NCBI RefSeq assembly: GCF_000003605.2
Contig: NW_003147296.1
Coordinates: 7,502 to 54,018, forward strand
Direction of reading: 5' to 3'
DNA from: Saccoglossus kowalevskii
Lineage: Eukaryota > Hemichordata > Enteropneusta > Harrimaniidae
DNA: 46,517 bases
The stretch's first letter is position 1. Each line of letters begins with the position of its first letter. A program made the translations under genes and the position numbers. Positions 28,561-41,900 of this stretch are shown piece after piece. The notes beneath the pieces are model-generated. The model was not told where the DNA came from, did not search any database, and worked only from the letters and a program-made list of their open reading frames with translations.

Positions 28561-31500
28561 ATATCGAGTATAAAACGGGCTGTGAGGTCAGTCAATGACG
28601 TCATCAGTGAACACTGATAATTCATTCATTCTAGTACGTCCTATAGAAGTGCTACTATGAAAAGTCCTGTTTACTGACAATTTAAAAAATGAATCATGGT
28701 GAGGTGTTTTGCGCATGAATGCCTTAACGATTCATGTTAAGTTTCTCGAAATCCCACATAAAAAAATCACGTGGTTGGTTAAAAACAATCGGCAAAACAA
28801 CTAACCTGAAAGTGAAGACACAACGTTCTAGCTATTAGTAAAAAGTGAGTAAATGAATATTGTATGAGTTAAAAGACATACTCTAACATCACTTGAACTA
28901 CAGTACTAATTTCACCCAACTTCCCATGTTTTAATCAACCGCTTTATCGCTTAATGTGCGACCGCACGGTATTTTTCGACCAGAAAACGAACGCATTTTT
29001 GCCTTTTGCTCGCTTATTGATAACACCGACCGCTCTTCCAAACATTGATCACTGGCATAGGAGTGGTCGAAATAGTGGTTTTAATGACACAGTGTGTGGG
29101 ATACAACGAGTATTAACTATTTTTAAATTCCGAAGGACACTTCAAATCTATGCCACTTTGTATCGTTCGCGAACACAACTTGAATTAAATTTAATATTTT
29201 ATTTTTTAATGGAAATGGTAGAAGTGTGACGGTGGACAAACAGTTTTATGGAAAAATAGTCTACGTGAATTTAGCATACATATGTTATGTGAATTGGCTG
29301 TGTTCCACAATATGCTGATGGAGCGGGAATGTGTACCGTTTATAACGATGCCAAATCCATCTCGGTCCGGTAAGATTTTACATCAAAATTCAGTCTCGGG
29401 GTGGGCTCATTCTGTAAAAGAACCAGTCCTCTGTGATAGTGAAATCGAGCCACATGCCCGAAAAAAAAAAACGAACAAAGCTTGACATTAATAAATAATT
29501 TATTGGGCTCGAGTGAATAATTATGAAGCCCATCGAAGCACAAGAACAAAAGTACGTAAATTGGCACCGGTGATTAGATGGTGCGAGAACCTTTCAATTT
29601 GCGTCAAATATGCTTTGTTATAACATAATTGATTGGCTGAAAGTCACATGATCGAAGCGCGACCTGGGTCACAGAACCATATATGTCTGTATAATCAACA
29701 TAAAGCCTCATTTCCTCCTCGAATAGTACACTTGGAAGTACAATTCAATGGAAAACAGCGGCAACAACTAAATTATTAGTCAAGCGTGGTTCCATTCAAG
29801 TATGACTTACATATATTACATTAAGTAATCAAAACTATGAATAATTGAACATAGTTGTATGAAATAAATTATTCTCATCGTGAATTAATTATCTATTCCT
29901 TGGCACCGCTGGAATATAGCGCCGATAATTTTTATCAAAGCTACCATAGAGTAAATGCCTCCCCATGGTAAGGATAAGATAAACAATTCTTTATTCCAAC
30001 CGTCAGAAATCCGACATTTTCTAATTTGGTTACATTCGAAGATGTGATGAAAAATGTTAGCAACGCTGAGGTAATTTCTGTATTCATTCAATTGGGAAAG
30101 AAAATATTTTTTCATTTAATTAATGGCCATACACTAGTTAGTGAAATGATCATCCCAAGATGTTCTGGTCGGCTAGATATACGCATCTATCATCACTAAT
30201 TGAGTATTCAACATGCATCAGCAACTTCATTGTTAGATTTAGAAGTGCGTATGATCGGTTTTGCTGCTTGCCTCCAGTTTCCTCGCCAGTAAGTACTTAT
30301 ATTTAGTTCATATTTAACGGTAAATTTAAATGATAGTAGTTTGGTCTAGCACGTAAATTGGTTAATGCGATTGCTTTCTAATATGTGCTGTTTAAGTATC
30401 TTAAATGATAAATGTCTGTTATATATCAATTAGTTAAGTTTTTTAAAAGGTTTCATAAACGCGTCAATGTTGTGTTCACAATATTATGGTATGTCTCTAT
30501 AATTGTTAACAAGTAAAGCCATTTTTTAGTGTATCGTGACAATAGTTGCATACAATTCATAGTAAACTTGATAATTTTGTCTAGATAGCAAACCAATGGA
30601 TGTGTCGACATCCAGATAGTGGTAAGGGAATCGTGTCCGAGTTTCTAAAGTACGATCAAGACGCTCTATATTGTACGATTTAGGCTCGATCTAGCAAATA
30701 CAAAACCTGAATTTCGAACAACCAATGCTCAACCAATTCAACAATCAGCTGCTTTTTCTAGACCGAATTCAGAGAGACAAATTATAGAGTGGCAACACCG
30801 TGTTTTTATAGGAAATTCAGCATAACTTATGTATCAAACATACCATTCCTACTGATTGTGATTAACTTAACTGTCAAAGTTTCTCTTTAATAATTGTTGT
30901 TGTGTCACTGTAACAAGACAATAAAAACAATATACGCATGCTTTTTTAGGAAAAATTTTTTCCTGTGAGTCACCTCTATATGCTAACATGGTTGGCTGCA
31001 GGATATATGATATCCCTGACCCAGGGGTGCTGCCAGACCCCACATGTTCAAGACTGCATATTTCTGCAACTTGGGCAATGAACCAGTGATCACTCAATTA
31101 CATTTTGCTGCACTGTGGGAGGTAATCTCAAATTAGGTTGGGCAAATTACCGGCTACCAAAAATTACATTATGGGAGAAAGAGGATTAAAATAATATCTT
31201 AAACTTTATAGGATATTGTTACCAAGCAGCATTTCCAGAAATGAAGGCGTATTTTTTTGATGACGCACGTTCATCACCAAAACCAAATGTTCACGCATAC
31301 ACTGCATAAATCGTAAAAAAATAACCTTCATATCTCACAAACATTTGACTCGCTGTCTGCGTTCTGTTGTAGAATTGCATTAACGATCGCCGTTCATTAA
31401 TGCCGATTTTTTTAGACGAGGGTAACAATGAGCTCATGTATTGACACTATCTTTGCATTTAAAGTTTCATGGATGTATTGGTAATATAATTACTATTGTA

Positions 31501-31615
31501 TTAATCATTTCAAAAGGCAAAAGAAAAAAAAAAAGAAATTATCAATTTAGAGTAGTTAGTTTGGAAACTTAGTGAACATTTAACATTTGTGGAAATAATT
31601 TCAGGCAAACAAACA
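28561..31615. other. Intergenic, nothing recognised
   Basis: Short open stretches at 28954-29229, 29282-29485 and 30867-31097 show no domain, no splice context and no ATG with support. Confidence 0.5.
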
Positions 31616-31712
31616 TTCACATAACTCGTAATACGGAATTTGCACTCGCTGACACGGCGTAGCGCTTCGGCACTACAAGTGGACGTGCTAACCACTCAAA
31701 TCAACCTGAAAC
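31616..31712 (-). repeat. tRNA-derived SINE fragment
   Basis: Read on the minus strand, TTTGAGTGGTTAGCACGTCC is a good box A and AGTGCAAATTCCG a weakened box B, separated as in SINE heads. It has no credible cloverleaf, so it is probably an old SINE rather than a tRNA gene. Confidence 0.45.
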
Positions 31713-33216
31713 AGAGGTTACTACTTATTATGAGCGGAGAGATCAAAGTTACTGATCACATTCACTTGATATTTTTCATTAATACTAAACTGTAATATCT
31801 ATTTTAGCTTGAATAATTCGTTGAACTCAATACGCTCGTATCTGCATACCTCCAATTATAAATTAATTACTGTTAATAACGTACTAATTAGTAAAAGTAA
31901 TGCCATTAATTTAAAGTTATGCTCTACTAGATGCACGTCGTATATCATCAATTATTGATTATATCAGCGGTTTCAATATTAGTGTTAAATTAGTCTGTAT
32001 AACGACTGTGCTTGCACTCAGTGTCTTGGTCAGTAAGTACTTTTATTGCATATCAGACGTTAACGGACACATTATCCAGTAGCGTTATACTATATTATCC
32101 ATACTCTTTATTTGCATTATTTTGCATGAAATTTGTGTGTGTGTACAAAATAGTTGAATGATTTACAAAATATAATTCAAATGTCCAAGCATTTGACCGT
32201 CTGGATAAGCAATATCCAGAATAACATTCTATTCCAAATAGCATTTTTTTAACTTAAGTACCAAGAAGGTAATGGCTCATAAAATCGACTGTTATTTTAA
32301 CAGCATTGACTATTTCCACTACATGGTAACAAAGTCAAACTAGGATAATTCTTTGTGAACTTTCCTTCAGTTGCTGTTTTTTATAATGTGTTTAAACAGC
32401 TAACCTTTCTTAAATTTTGTCAAGTTTGTAACAACGCTTTAGCTAAACCACCAAATTACTATTGTCGATGTTATCTTTTCTTATAAGAAAATTTGTTTTG
32501 TAGAAGACTTTTAAACTTCTGAAATGTGATTATAGTATGATTTTTGAAGTGACACATATCACAATTTTAATACGTTTTTGAAATTTGTTGTTTTATTTTC
32601 CTACTAAATATCTAAAAGCCTTGTATTTGATTTGAATGATATGTGAACATAATTTGGTAAATTAATCACGGGGATCAGACAAAAGTCGTATAGGAAAATG
32701 TTAAATTCCAAGAACAAAAAACGACCGGAAAAACAATACACAAACACAACACAAAAAACGACATGTACACCAGCAGCGATTGAGTTAGTAAATGCTAAAC
32801 GTATAGAAAATTGTTAATAGTAATATTGACTCAAATTGAAGACACATGTCTAAGTATGAAGAAGCACACTCCCTAATCTAAATGTATAAATATCCTAATA
32901 TAATAAATAAATTTAGGATTGGTGTGGGAAAGTGCATCATTAATATATCTGAATTTGAAAATAAAGGGTTTTATACTGTTTTTAACTAATTACTGAAGCG
33001 GCTTCATATTAATACCGACATAAATCTACTAACAATGGAGCACAATTTATTTCCATTGGAATGCCGATACTTTGTTGAAAAATATATTTGAATATATATA
33101 ACTCTACAAATATGTTATCAATAAGAAATTCCAATATACTGATAATGTCATTTTTAATGCTGAAAAGTGTTATTCTGGAGGGCACCGCTGATAGCAGGAG
33201 GTTGCACAACAGTTCA
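31713..33216. other. Intergenic, nothing recognised
   Basis: AT-rich DNA without coding signal, running up to the assembly gap. Confidence 0.5.
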
Positions 33217-33341
33217 NNNNNNNNNNNNNNNNNNNNNNNNNNNNNNNNNNNNNNNNNNNNNNNNNNNNNNNNNNNNNNNNNNNNNNNNNNNNNNNNNNNN
33301 NNNNNNNNNNNNNNNNNNNNNNNNNNNNNNNNNNNNNNNNN
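33217..33341. other. Assembly gap (125 Ns)
   Basis: A run of N marks unresolved sequence. Its true length is unknown. A CAGCAG-rich stretch follows directly, and a minisatellite lies 165 bp beyond, so local repeats may explain the break. Confidence 0.95.
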
Positions 33342-33412
33342 GCAGCAGCAACACACAGGGTACTCACTTGAAATGTTACTGTCCTCAGACTAGCTTATTT
33401 ATAGGGCATACA

Positions 33413-33780
33413 TGGCCCAGATTCAGGTACACCACCTGGGTTTCCACATGAGCCAATCAGGATGTGGTCTTGCCAGCAGCTCTCTCACGTAGGCAACTCA
33501 GTAGATCGTAAACATCCTTTGTTATGTAAATCACAAGCATGCCTGGTAGATTCCACTTGTCCTTCCAGAGTTGTAAACATTCTTTGTTATGCAAATCACA
33601 AGCACGCCTCGTAGATTCCACTTGTCCTTCCAGAGTTGTAAACATTCTTTGTTATGTAAATCACAAGCATGCCTGGTAGATTCCACTTGTCCTTCCAGAG
33701 TTGTAAACATTCTTTGTTATGTAAATCACAAGCACACCTAGTAGATTCCAATTGTTTACATAGTTGTAAACAAGTATGAC
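33413..33780. repeat. Dispersed repeat carrying a 65-bp minisatellite
   Basis: The unit begins GTAAACATTCTTTGTTATG and continues through TCACAAGCATGCCTGGTAG. Starts at 33508, 33573, 33638 and 33703 give exactly 65 bp each, with a partial unit from 33766. The 95 bp in front (from CCCAGATTCAGG) are shared with a second copy of the repeat at about 41967-42110, which has only one unit. Confidence 0.9.
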
Positions 33781-36700
33781 CTGTCAAATTATTAATTGAA
33801 CATTTAATTTTTCTAGCTTTAAATCTAGCTTTTATGGTGTTTTAGGGTGTTCAACACAAGATAGACAAGTCATCCATTTCTTCCTTGACAGGATTGTTGA
33901 ATAACTTATGATTAGCAGGAATGTCATTGTTATTTGTATGTATGTAAATTTATTATATCCAGTAAGCCCTCATGGTCTTAAATAAGGCAATCTTAATAAT
34001 ATGACTTACAGACAAACACTATACTATTGTAAACCCAACATATCTATCATGGAAATCAGACAGACAATTGAGTGCAACCTGATCATTAAATACAGACTTT
34101 GGACATCTGTTGATTCTACAACATACTTCACTTTGAATAGCCTTTACTCTCCGACGAAGTATCCAGCTCAACCCCATTTCGTTCATTTCGTATAGTATAT
34201 TCTGAACTGAGACCATACTAATTTTACAATTGTGATTCCAGATCATATATTGCGATTCTTGGGTTCATATAATATTATCGTGAGTAACATGTGAAATTAT
34301 GTCCACATCTCCAAGTAATAACATGACTAACAGAGTATAATTGAATGAAGAGGCAGAACACTTAAAGTTATGTGATGTTTTATGGTTTATAGTTGAATAC
34401 ATAAAAGGAGATTGTACGTATATATTCATGAGACAGAATAGAAGCAGACTGATTATTAAAATAAAGAAGGTAATTTTGAAGTAGTCTCCTTATTATAAAG
34501 TATCTTGTTTATATTAATATTATCAATTCCTTTAATGGCAAACGTCAGACGCATAAAAAGACGATGTTCATTTGTCAAAGGCTTTGATTGAACTGCCTTG
34601 AAAAATCTGTGTGTTGAAACGCCAGCAATATATTACCCAGGATGTAGAATGTATTGCTATCCAATCTGACAATATAAATACATAATCTTCTAAGTCACAG
34701 AGTGTAAGAAAATACAGTAAACTATGTATGCTTTTCACATAGTTCAAGAAAGTTTTGAATCGGATAGAATATGAAGATATGGCATAAGGTTTGTTAGCTA
34801 GAGTTGATGGTATCGCCTCTCTTTGTGACTTCGTTTTTTTCTTCGTATAGAAGGGTTATGGAGTCTCATCACAATAACTTCATTACACCCATGACTTGAC
34901 AGATTACAGATATGTTGTCATTGCAGCCGTAATATCAGTATTCTACGGACAGGTGAACTGAGTATAGAAATGTTGGTGGGATAGTAGATTTTCTCTAGAA
35001 TGCGTACACACATATTGAACAGAGAACAATTTTCTTGGTTGAAATGATTGTAAATTTCCAGGCAATTTTAATAAACGGTCGAATGATACTCTTACTTCTA
35101 CCCAAGAAATGTTTAACCAAGTTCAAATAAACCAAGTCAATTGAAATTTGACAGTATCTCGCGTCATTATAGTATGATTTGTTTATGTATATCATTGGTA
35201 TAAAACACTACATGTTAGGTATGTAGGGGAATGTATTATTTCTATTTGGCTTGAATGATAATGAAACAAAATTTGTTAATTGAAATAATCGGTATACTGT
35301 ACTTTGCAAAATTCTAAAAGCTCAAAAACAGACAAATTGAATAAATGGTTGTATGATATCCTTAGTTAGCCTGGTAAACATTTCAATCAAGTTAAAATAA
35401 AATTTTAATACTAACAGTTTTTGTTCTCCTATGCAGTATACTGTGATATCTATTGCAGACTGAATGATTTGTTGACTACGTTAATGCAATGTTTCTGTTC
35501 CAGTGTTTGCAAATCCGTTGGGAGCTTAATATAAAATAACCTAAGTAATGTACCTAATTAATTAATTAATACGATAAAAAGTGTATGCTCGATAAACGTC
35601 ATACATCATCAAACTTAAGGTATTTGGCGCACACCAGAATTGTCATTATTAGTGTTATATCTGGACTGCATGGTGTTTGTGTTTTCATCCAGTGACTTGG
35701 TTAGTCATATAATAAATGATTTTCTTGTTTTGTTATGCTACTGAAACATTCGTCAATATTGTAACGGGAACTCTTATAAATGTCGATTAAATGTAGATTA
35801 AGTATTTTTTATTGTAAAAGTTTTAAAATAGCCTTATGGATTTCGAATCTATTTCGGGTTTAATTCCCAAACATATTGCTGACTTTTACATATTACATTT
35901 TAATCTGCTCTTGTTTAGCTCACATCGCTCATAAAAAAATCTTCTTGTACTCGTTATCCTATTTCATATATTGGTGTTCGTGAACATGGAAACTTTTAAA
36001 AACTTTGCTTCGTGGTCTTCTATGGGTTTCCATGTGAACTAGCCCACGATACTTATATTCAAACCAGGGACGTTAGTAAAGGGGCATACAATTTCAGTAA
36101 ACTGTCCAGTGACATAAATCAATAAATGTTCTACAACTTTGATTACTCATACTTTTATCAATTCATCGAGTTAATTGGAATTTTCTGTACATAAGTGTCA
36201 AAAACAGATGCAAATCTGCAACATGGAGTTCCCTGTTTAATGATAAAATACGGTTAGTATTCTAACGCATAAATATAAATAAAAATGTAAATAAGGCTGC
36301 AAACATTAATGACTGACATTAATCACAAATCATTAATTATGGACAACATAATCGATCAACATATCTAACATATATCACTTTTGAATCAACTAAGTTCATT
36401 ACTTTAGATTAAGTAAAACCTACATGTAAACGTTTGGACATAAAGATTTACAATATTACAATTAAGTTTCCTGCACAAACAAAACAATGTCAATTCCTAG
36501 CATTCTTTACATACAAATACAAAGTGAACTGTTTTATATGAGGTATGAGGATTTCACCTAATTATAATCTTATATAATTGAATATTGAACAAGTATATCA
36601 CTAATCTTTCAAGGACATTCATCTTCACGTGACCAGCTAATACTGTAATCATCAATGTGAACAATATTAGTCAGTATTTTACATCTGCAACATACACCTA

Positions 36701-38602
36701 GGAGTTAGGTATTTATATAATTAATGACGCTACATAATCACCTGATACATTAATCTAATCTTTTAATGTGTGGAAAACATCCAGATATATGTATATGTGT
36801 CTGTAAAACATATAACACATCTATTGGGATGCGGTTAGTGTGTACATAGTTACCTAAGTGAGTTAGCCACATATCTTCATCCATATGTATACTTAGTAAT
36901 CAGTATAAAGGGCTATTTTAAGATATAGCTGGACATTAGAATAAATCATGAGGTCAAATAACCATTTCATGGTTTAGCTATAGTTCTTGTTTCGTGTGGA
37001 CACAATTCAATTAGAAGTGAATCAATATCGTAAAATACCTTTCAGAATAATATATGTGCATAAATAATGTGGTCACACTACCTGCTATTAGTAACAACAT
37101 TATTTGTTAGTAAAAGGTCATAATGTGTAATCAATGGATTTTGGATTTTGTTAATTAAATCAAAACACTAAGCATTTGATTGGGAACTATGAACACGCGA
37201 ATGTAGGTAGTCTTTAGATAACCAGAAACAAACGCAAAATGCTGTAAGACTGTATATATCTTTTAATCATGTAAATATGTCAACACATTCTCAATGAAAA
37301 TGCTTAGTCTTGTATAAATAAGAGTGTTATATATATATATATAATACAACTAAACAATATTCATAGTTTCCAAGAAAAAGTGCTTATATATTTATGTATA
37401 TTTATTCATATACTTAGGTGAGGTGAGAATAATATTCTGTTGGAGCAGAAAAACAAACATTTCAATTATGGACAGTTAATTTACTGTGAACATAGTAAGT
37501 ACGCATATACATATCTTTTTCGCATTTTTACTAATCTATGTTGACATATCAAATTCCCCCTTTTAACCATCAGTTCGTACTGTAGATAACTTACATATAA
37601 CAGTCTTAACGCTTGGAATGATTCAGTGTTTATTGAAATTGACAGCCTCAATACAACAACACATGTAATTTAGATAAGTACTATACATTCAATTTACATT
37701 TGATTTTCAGAAGTGAGGCAATTACTTTATTATTTCAAATATTTTTAAATGAATGAATTCACAATTGTTTTAATTATATATATTTATAAATATATACAAG
37801 TAGTCTACTTAAACAACAAACATTGTAAATGTATGTAAACGTAATCTGTATATAATTTGTATGCAAATATGATACCTAATATAAGGTGACATAATTCCTC
37901 AAAGTTTTACTCAAAACAACTTGCTTATTAGATGCAAGTACATGAAATTGGAACAATATAACACGGAAATATTGTCAAAAACAGAAAACTGTCACACCAA
38001 GTGTAAAAAATCATTTTAAGGGTACATTTCAAACCTTGATGCTGTGACAAAATCGTCACCAAATTGCGAAAATCGAATTCGACTTGAATGCATCAGATTA
38101 CATAAAATGCATCAAATTTCCAAAATGAGAGTAATTGTAAACTGTTTATTTGACGCAATTTTCCCTATAACTGCCATACACTACAACGAGTGTTGGTTGC
38201 ATGCGAACTACCTACTAACTAGCGGGTTTATTGATCTGAAAGGGATGGGTCAACCATTGTCTGAGCGAAACCAAATGTAGGATTGAAATAACTAGTCACT
38301 AATCTGTGTATAGTAAATTGCCGCTGAAATAATCTATTTTATGTAATTAGGTCAAAACTTAACATCCCTTACAATACGTTTTGAAGGCGAGTTCGAGATA
38401 TAAGCACTCATATAGTTTTAAGGTTGTGTGCTCACGTCATATAAAATATTTTGACAAATGTGAAACAAAATAAAATAATGAATCATTGAGTTAAACAAAA
38501 TATTGCATCCAGACAAGTATATGTACCATAGTGTTATATTTATTGAGTGCAATAATTACTTCAAAATGATGCATATACAAATAATTATGTTTCTTACTGA
38601 AG
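33781..38602. other. Intergenic region upstream of gene B
   Basis: Very AT-rich, with simple repeats (TATATA near 37330 and 37775, AATT near 35560). No gene is recognised. The open stretch at 38044-38280 has no motif. The promoter and any 5' exon of gene B should lie here, but no signal stands out. Confidence 0.5.
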
Positions 38603-38921
38603 GTATTTGAAAAACATGGATTCGTTTGATAGCAATAGTAAAATGAACTTATCAAGACAATCATTGACGGCGATTAACTTAAAAGAAAGGAGGCGACCAC
38701 TTACACCGAGAATGTCAGACCACGAAGACAAATCTGTAAAAGATGTAGTTGAAGAATTTGGATTGAACACCACAGCCCATGGTGTTTCTCATATAGTTTC
38801 AGCAGACAACGGTTATGTTCGTTTGGCTTGGATATCAATCGTTCTCACAGCGACTGCCTCCCTTTTGATACAAGTGGCTCTATTGGTACACCAATACTTT
38901 GAATACAATGTTAATGTTCAG
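38603..38921 (+). CDS. Gene B exon: N-terminus and TM1
   Basis: Acceptor TTACTGAAG, donor TTCAG|GTAAGT, phase 0 out. It encodes a Ser/Arg-rich start, EEFGLNTTAHGVSHIVSA with the HG motif, and a hydrophobic TM1 (about WISIVLTATASLLIQVALLV) leading to QYFEYNVNVQ. The ATG at 38616 (MDSFDSNSKMNLS) is the likeliest start if the previous exon is non-coding. Divergence from gene A is highest in this exon. Confidence 0.88.
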
Positions 38922-41900
38922 GTAAGTACAACATACATGCACCCCAAACGTTGATTGTGTCAATTGTATATGTTATATTTGAAATGGCGGATATGTTTGG
39001 AATCATTTGGTATAATATATTTACTGTTTTTGCACCACCTATCATGTGATTTGAATAGATTTAATTGTTTGTTATTTTGTGTGACTTTGGACTTTCTTGG
39101 TAATGTAATAATATTACTGATTATTACTCCGGTATAGACATAAAGCATAACTACATAACCATTTTCCGCGTGCAGGTGCTAAGTACTCCTATTGGGAGAT
39201 CAGCTGTAGCCCTCTTAAAACGTGTTTATGTTGGAGGGTGCAATATTGCAGCTTCATACACTTTGCCTTTATGTTACCGGTACAGGGGTTGTATTTCGGA
39301 GATTGTGAATACTAGACCAGCAGAAAAGAATGCCGAGTCCCTGATCTTAGATATTGAAACAATGGGCACCTAACGCGCAGAAGTATATATTCTATCAATT
39401 AAAGAGATAGAATAATTAGTGAATTCAATTCATGAATGGTTTATGCTGAGTGGCGCGGAAATACTCAGTTGAAGAATTGGTGTTCGAACGAAGGACTGAT
39501 TACCGGTCTGTTTTTTGAACCGACTTTGTAAGAGCGGGAGAAAACTAATATCCGTATGTTCATCAATGTTGAACAGTGAGGGCACTATTGAATTGACTAA
39601 TCAATGTCGCGTCATTATCTATAGCCTGAGCGACAACTAATGTGAAATTGATTAATTTGCATGTGTAGGCAGAATTTGTGAGTTGTTGCCAGATTCGTAA
39701 AACGATATAACGTCGTTCATTGGACGACCCACATCTTTTGCATTCTTTTATTGAAAGCAACTGGGGCTTGAAGCTGTCACACAAATTTATATTATCAACT
39801 TTTAAATAGAGAGACAGCAAGGTCTGTAAAACCAAAGCAAAATCACTTTTATTTGGATATTGAGTGAAATTATAACCTTAATTAGCAAAGATAAATAAAT
39901 TGAGAAAGATATGCTATGGCGATCACATCCCACACAAGTTCCAATCTGACATGTTAAAAATCAATCGTTGCGGTCTGTATTGCAGATAGCCGTTGTTTCA
40001 TCAAATGAACTGATGTTTCCAAGTGTCACAGTTTGTAATACCAACAAACTACGACGATCGGCCGTACGAGATACAAATTATAGTGATTTACTGGTTGTGG
40101 ACACTAGCCTAGTGTTACCATACTATGGTAAGTAGTGTATAGATAATATAGATAATAATGCATGGCAATACCGCCTTTTTGTTTCGTGGCAACACTTCAC
40201 AGAACCGCATATTAATGATTAAAAGGAGGGGTATGTCAGAACATGGGTATGATTTTCATATATTGTAATTAATGTAATACTGAGCAAAATTATATGTATA
40301 TGGTATAATCAAAAGATATGTACGTTTAATTCGATCGGACCTTGTCTATTTATTAAGACTACATATGCAAAGATGTCTGGTTGTGTACATTCCATAAATA
40401 TAATGTTTTCACTTTACTCCACAGTTCCTTGTATGGATGGCGACTTCAACTGTACCAATGGTATACAATGTATCAAACAATACCTTGTGTGTGATGGAAT
40501 AATTCATTGTGAAGATAAAAGTGATGAAAGTGATTGTTTTTATGGTAAGGTCAACACACATTACTTACACACATAAATAGCCAGTGTAAGAGTAGATTAA
40601 AGGTTACCCCAGCTATAATTAAAATAAAACCCACGAACGGAGATAACAGTTTCAGTTAGACAGCATTTCGAGAGAACAAACCTCCATCATGTATGCATAA
40701 TGTGTATCCATGAAAACAAAGTCATGATATTTTCCGAAAAAATAGTATTGTCCTCAGTCGCAGGGGGACTCATCATATTCATGAAAATTCGCCCATTTTT
40801 GAAATATAAAGCAAATAGATCTAGATCTTTCACACAATTTAATAATTTGGTTTATTGGAAATCAAAATTGCCGAGCTTGGTGACAATTTCGATTACGAGC
40901 TTCAACGTCTAACCCAATAACATATCTCCGCTTCGAGACCAATTACATACGACGACCTTCGGCCTCTCACCCATTTATATATCTCAATAAATTACCAATT
41001 ATAACGATGTCATTGGTACTCCTGTGCCATAATTTATAATGTATTTACGTCGACCATTGTCATGAATGTATTAGTGTCTCAGTAAATCTGTTCAACTGTC
41101 AATAAGCTGTTGTTCTTTCTGTATCCAGTCATCATCCAAAAAATCTTACTCCACACTGTTCTAAATGGTAGAAACGTTCATCACGATCACGATCCTTGTG
41201 CAGCTTCTTCTATACATTTCATGAACAGTCGCAAATATTGTTTAGTTATCCTGTTCATAGACTCTATCTGACAATGATTCAGAATCGAATGGTACACAAT
41301 TGTCATATATATATAAAGCAAATTAATTCACACATATTTTTTGCAATACAAACACTGTTATTATATAAATGGCCTTGCAACGCATACACCAAGTACCAAT
41401 TTATGAAAGCATTACATAAATCGATGGTAAGAAAAGTATTGAGGTAGCGAAAAAGGTTTGATAACGTTTTTGAATAGACCATTCACGGTCTGTTGTCTCA
41501 CTCAGACTCCTATTTAGCGTATATGATTCAAAAGCCCAAATATAGAAGGACAAGTTAGCACAAACTGGACAGTCATTGTTCACATAATTTCCTCGCGACA
41601 ACAAACATGACAAAACTTGTAAATATGACTAAATCCGCTATTGCGCCATGAATTGTACGTAGCCCATTGAAATGTGTCCTCGATAATCAAACGACCTATT
41701 CTTCCCATTGTTTTTTGCCCCCTAATTATTTAATAATTAGCCCAAACCCAGACGTATTTCGCGCCGTCATTATCGTGTGAATGATAAGCGCAAGTTTGAA
41801 TGTCCAAGCCCGAACGCACCTGATTTGACGGCGGCCACAATAAGCCGTACTGAATCGAAACCTGAATCGCTTGTCTCACTATATCACAGCAGGAACATGC

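Noticed and set aside
30867-31097. Antisense frame with VGSGSTPGSG, like spurious proteins read from tRNA-like repeats
   Set aside because: No convincing box A/B pair or partner copy in this window, so I call neither a gene nor a SINE.
33009-33451. Several open frames crossing the N gap
   Set aside because: They are open only because N has no stop codons.
33457-33787. Antisense frames with a repeated CDLHNKECLQLWKDKWNLPG peptide
   Set aside because: These are translations of the 65-bp minisatellite; frames break at 65-bp units and no gene context exists.
39170-39373. Possible alternative exon after TM1 in gene B (acceptor GTGCAG, in phase, 67 codons to a stop)
   Set aside because: It would truncate the channel directly after TM1, has no counterpart in gene A and no family resemblance.
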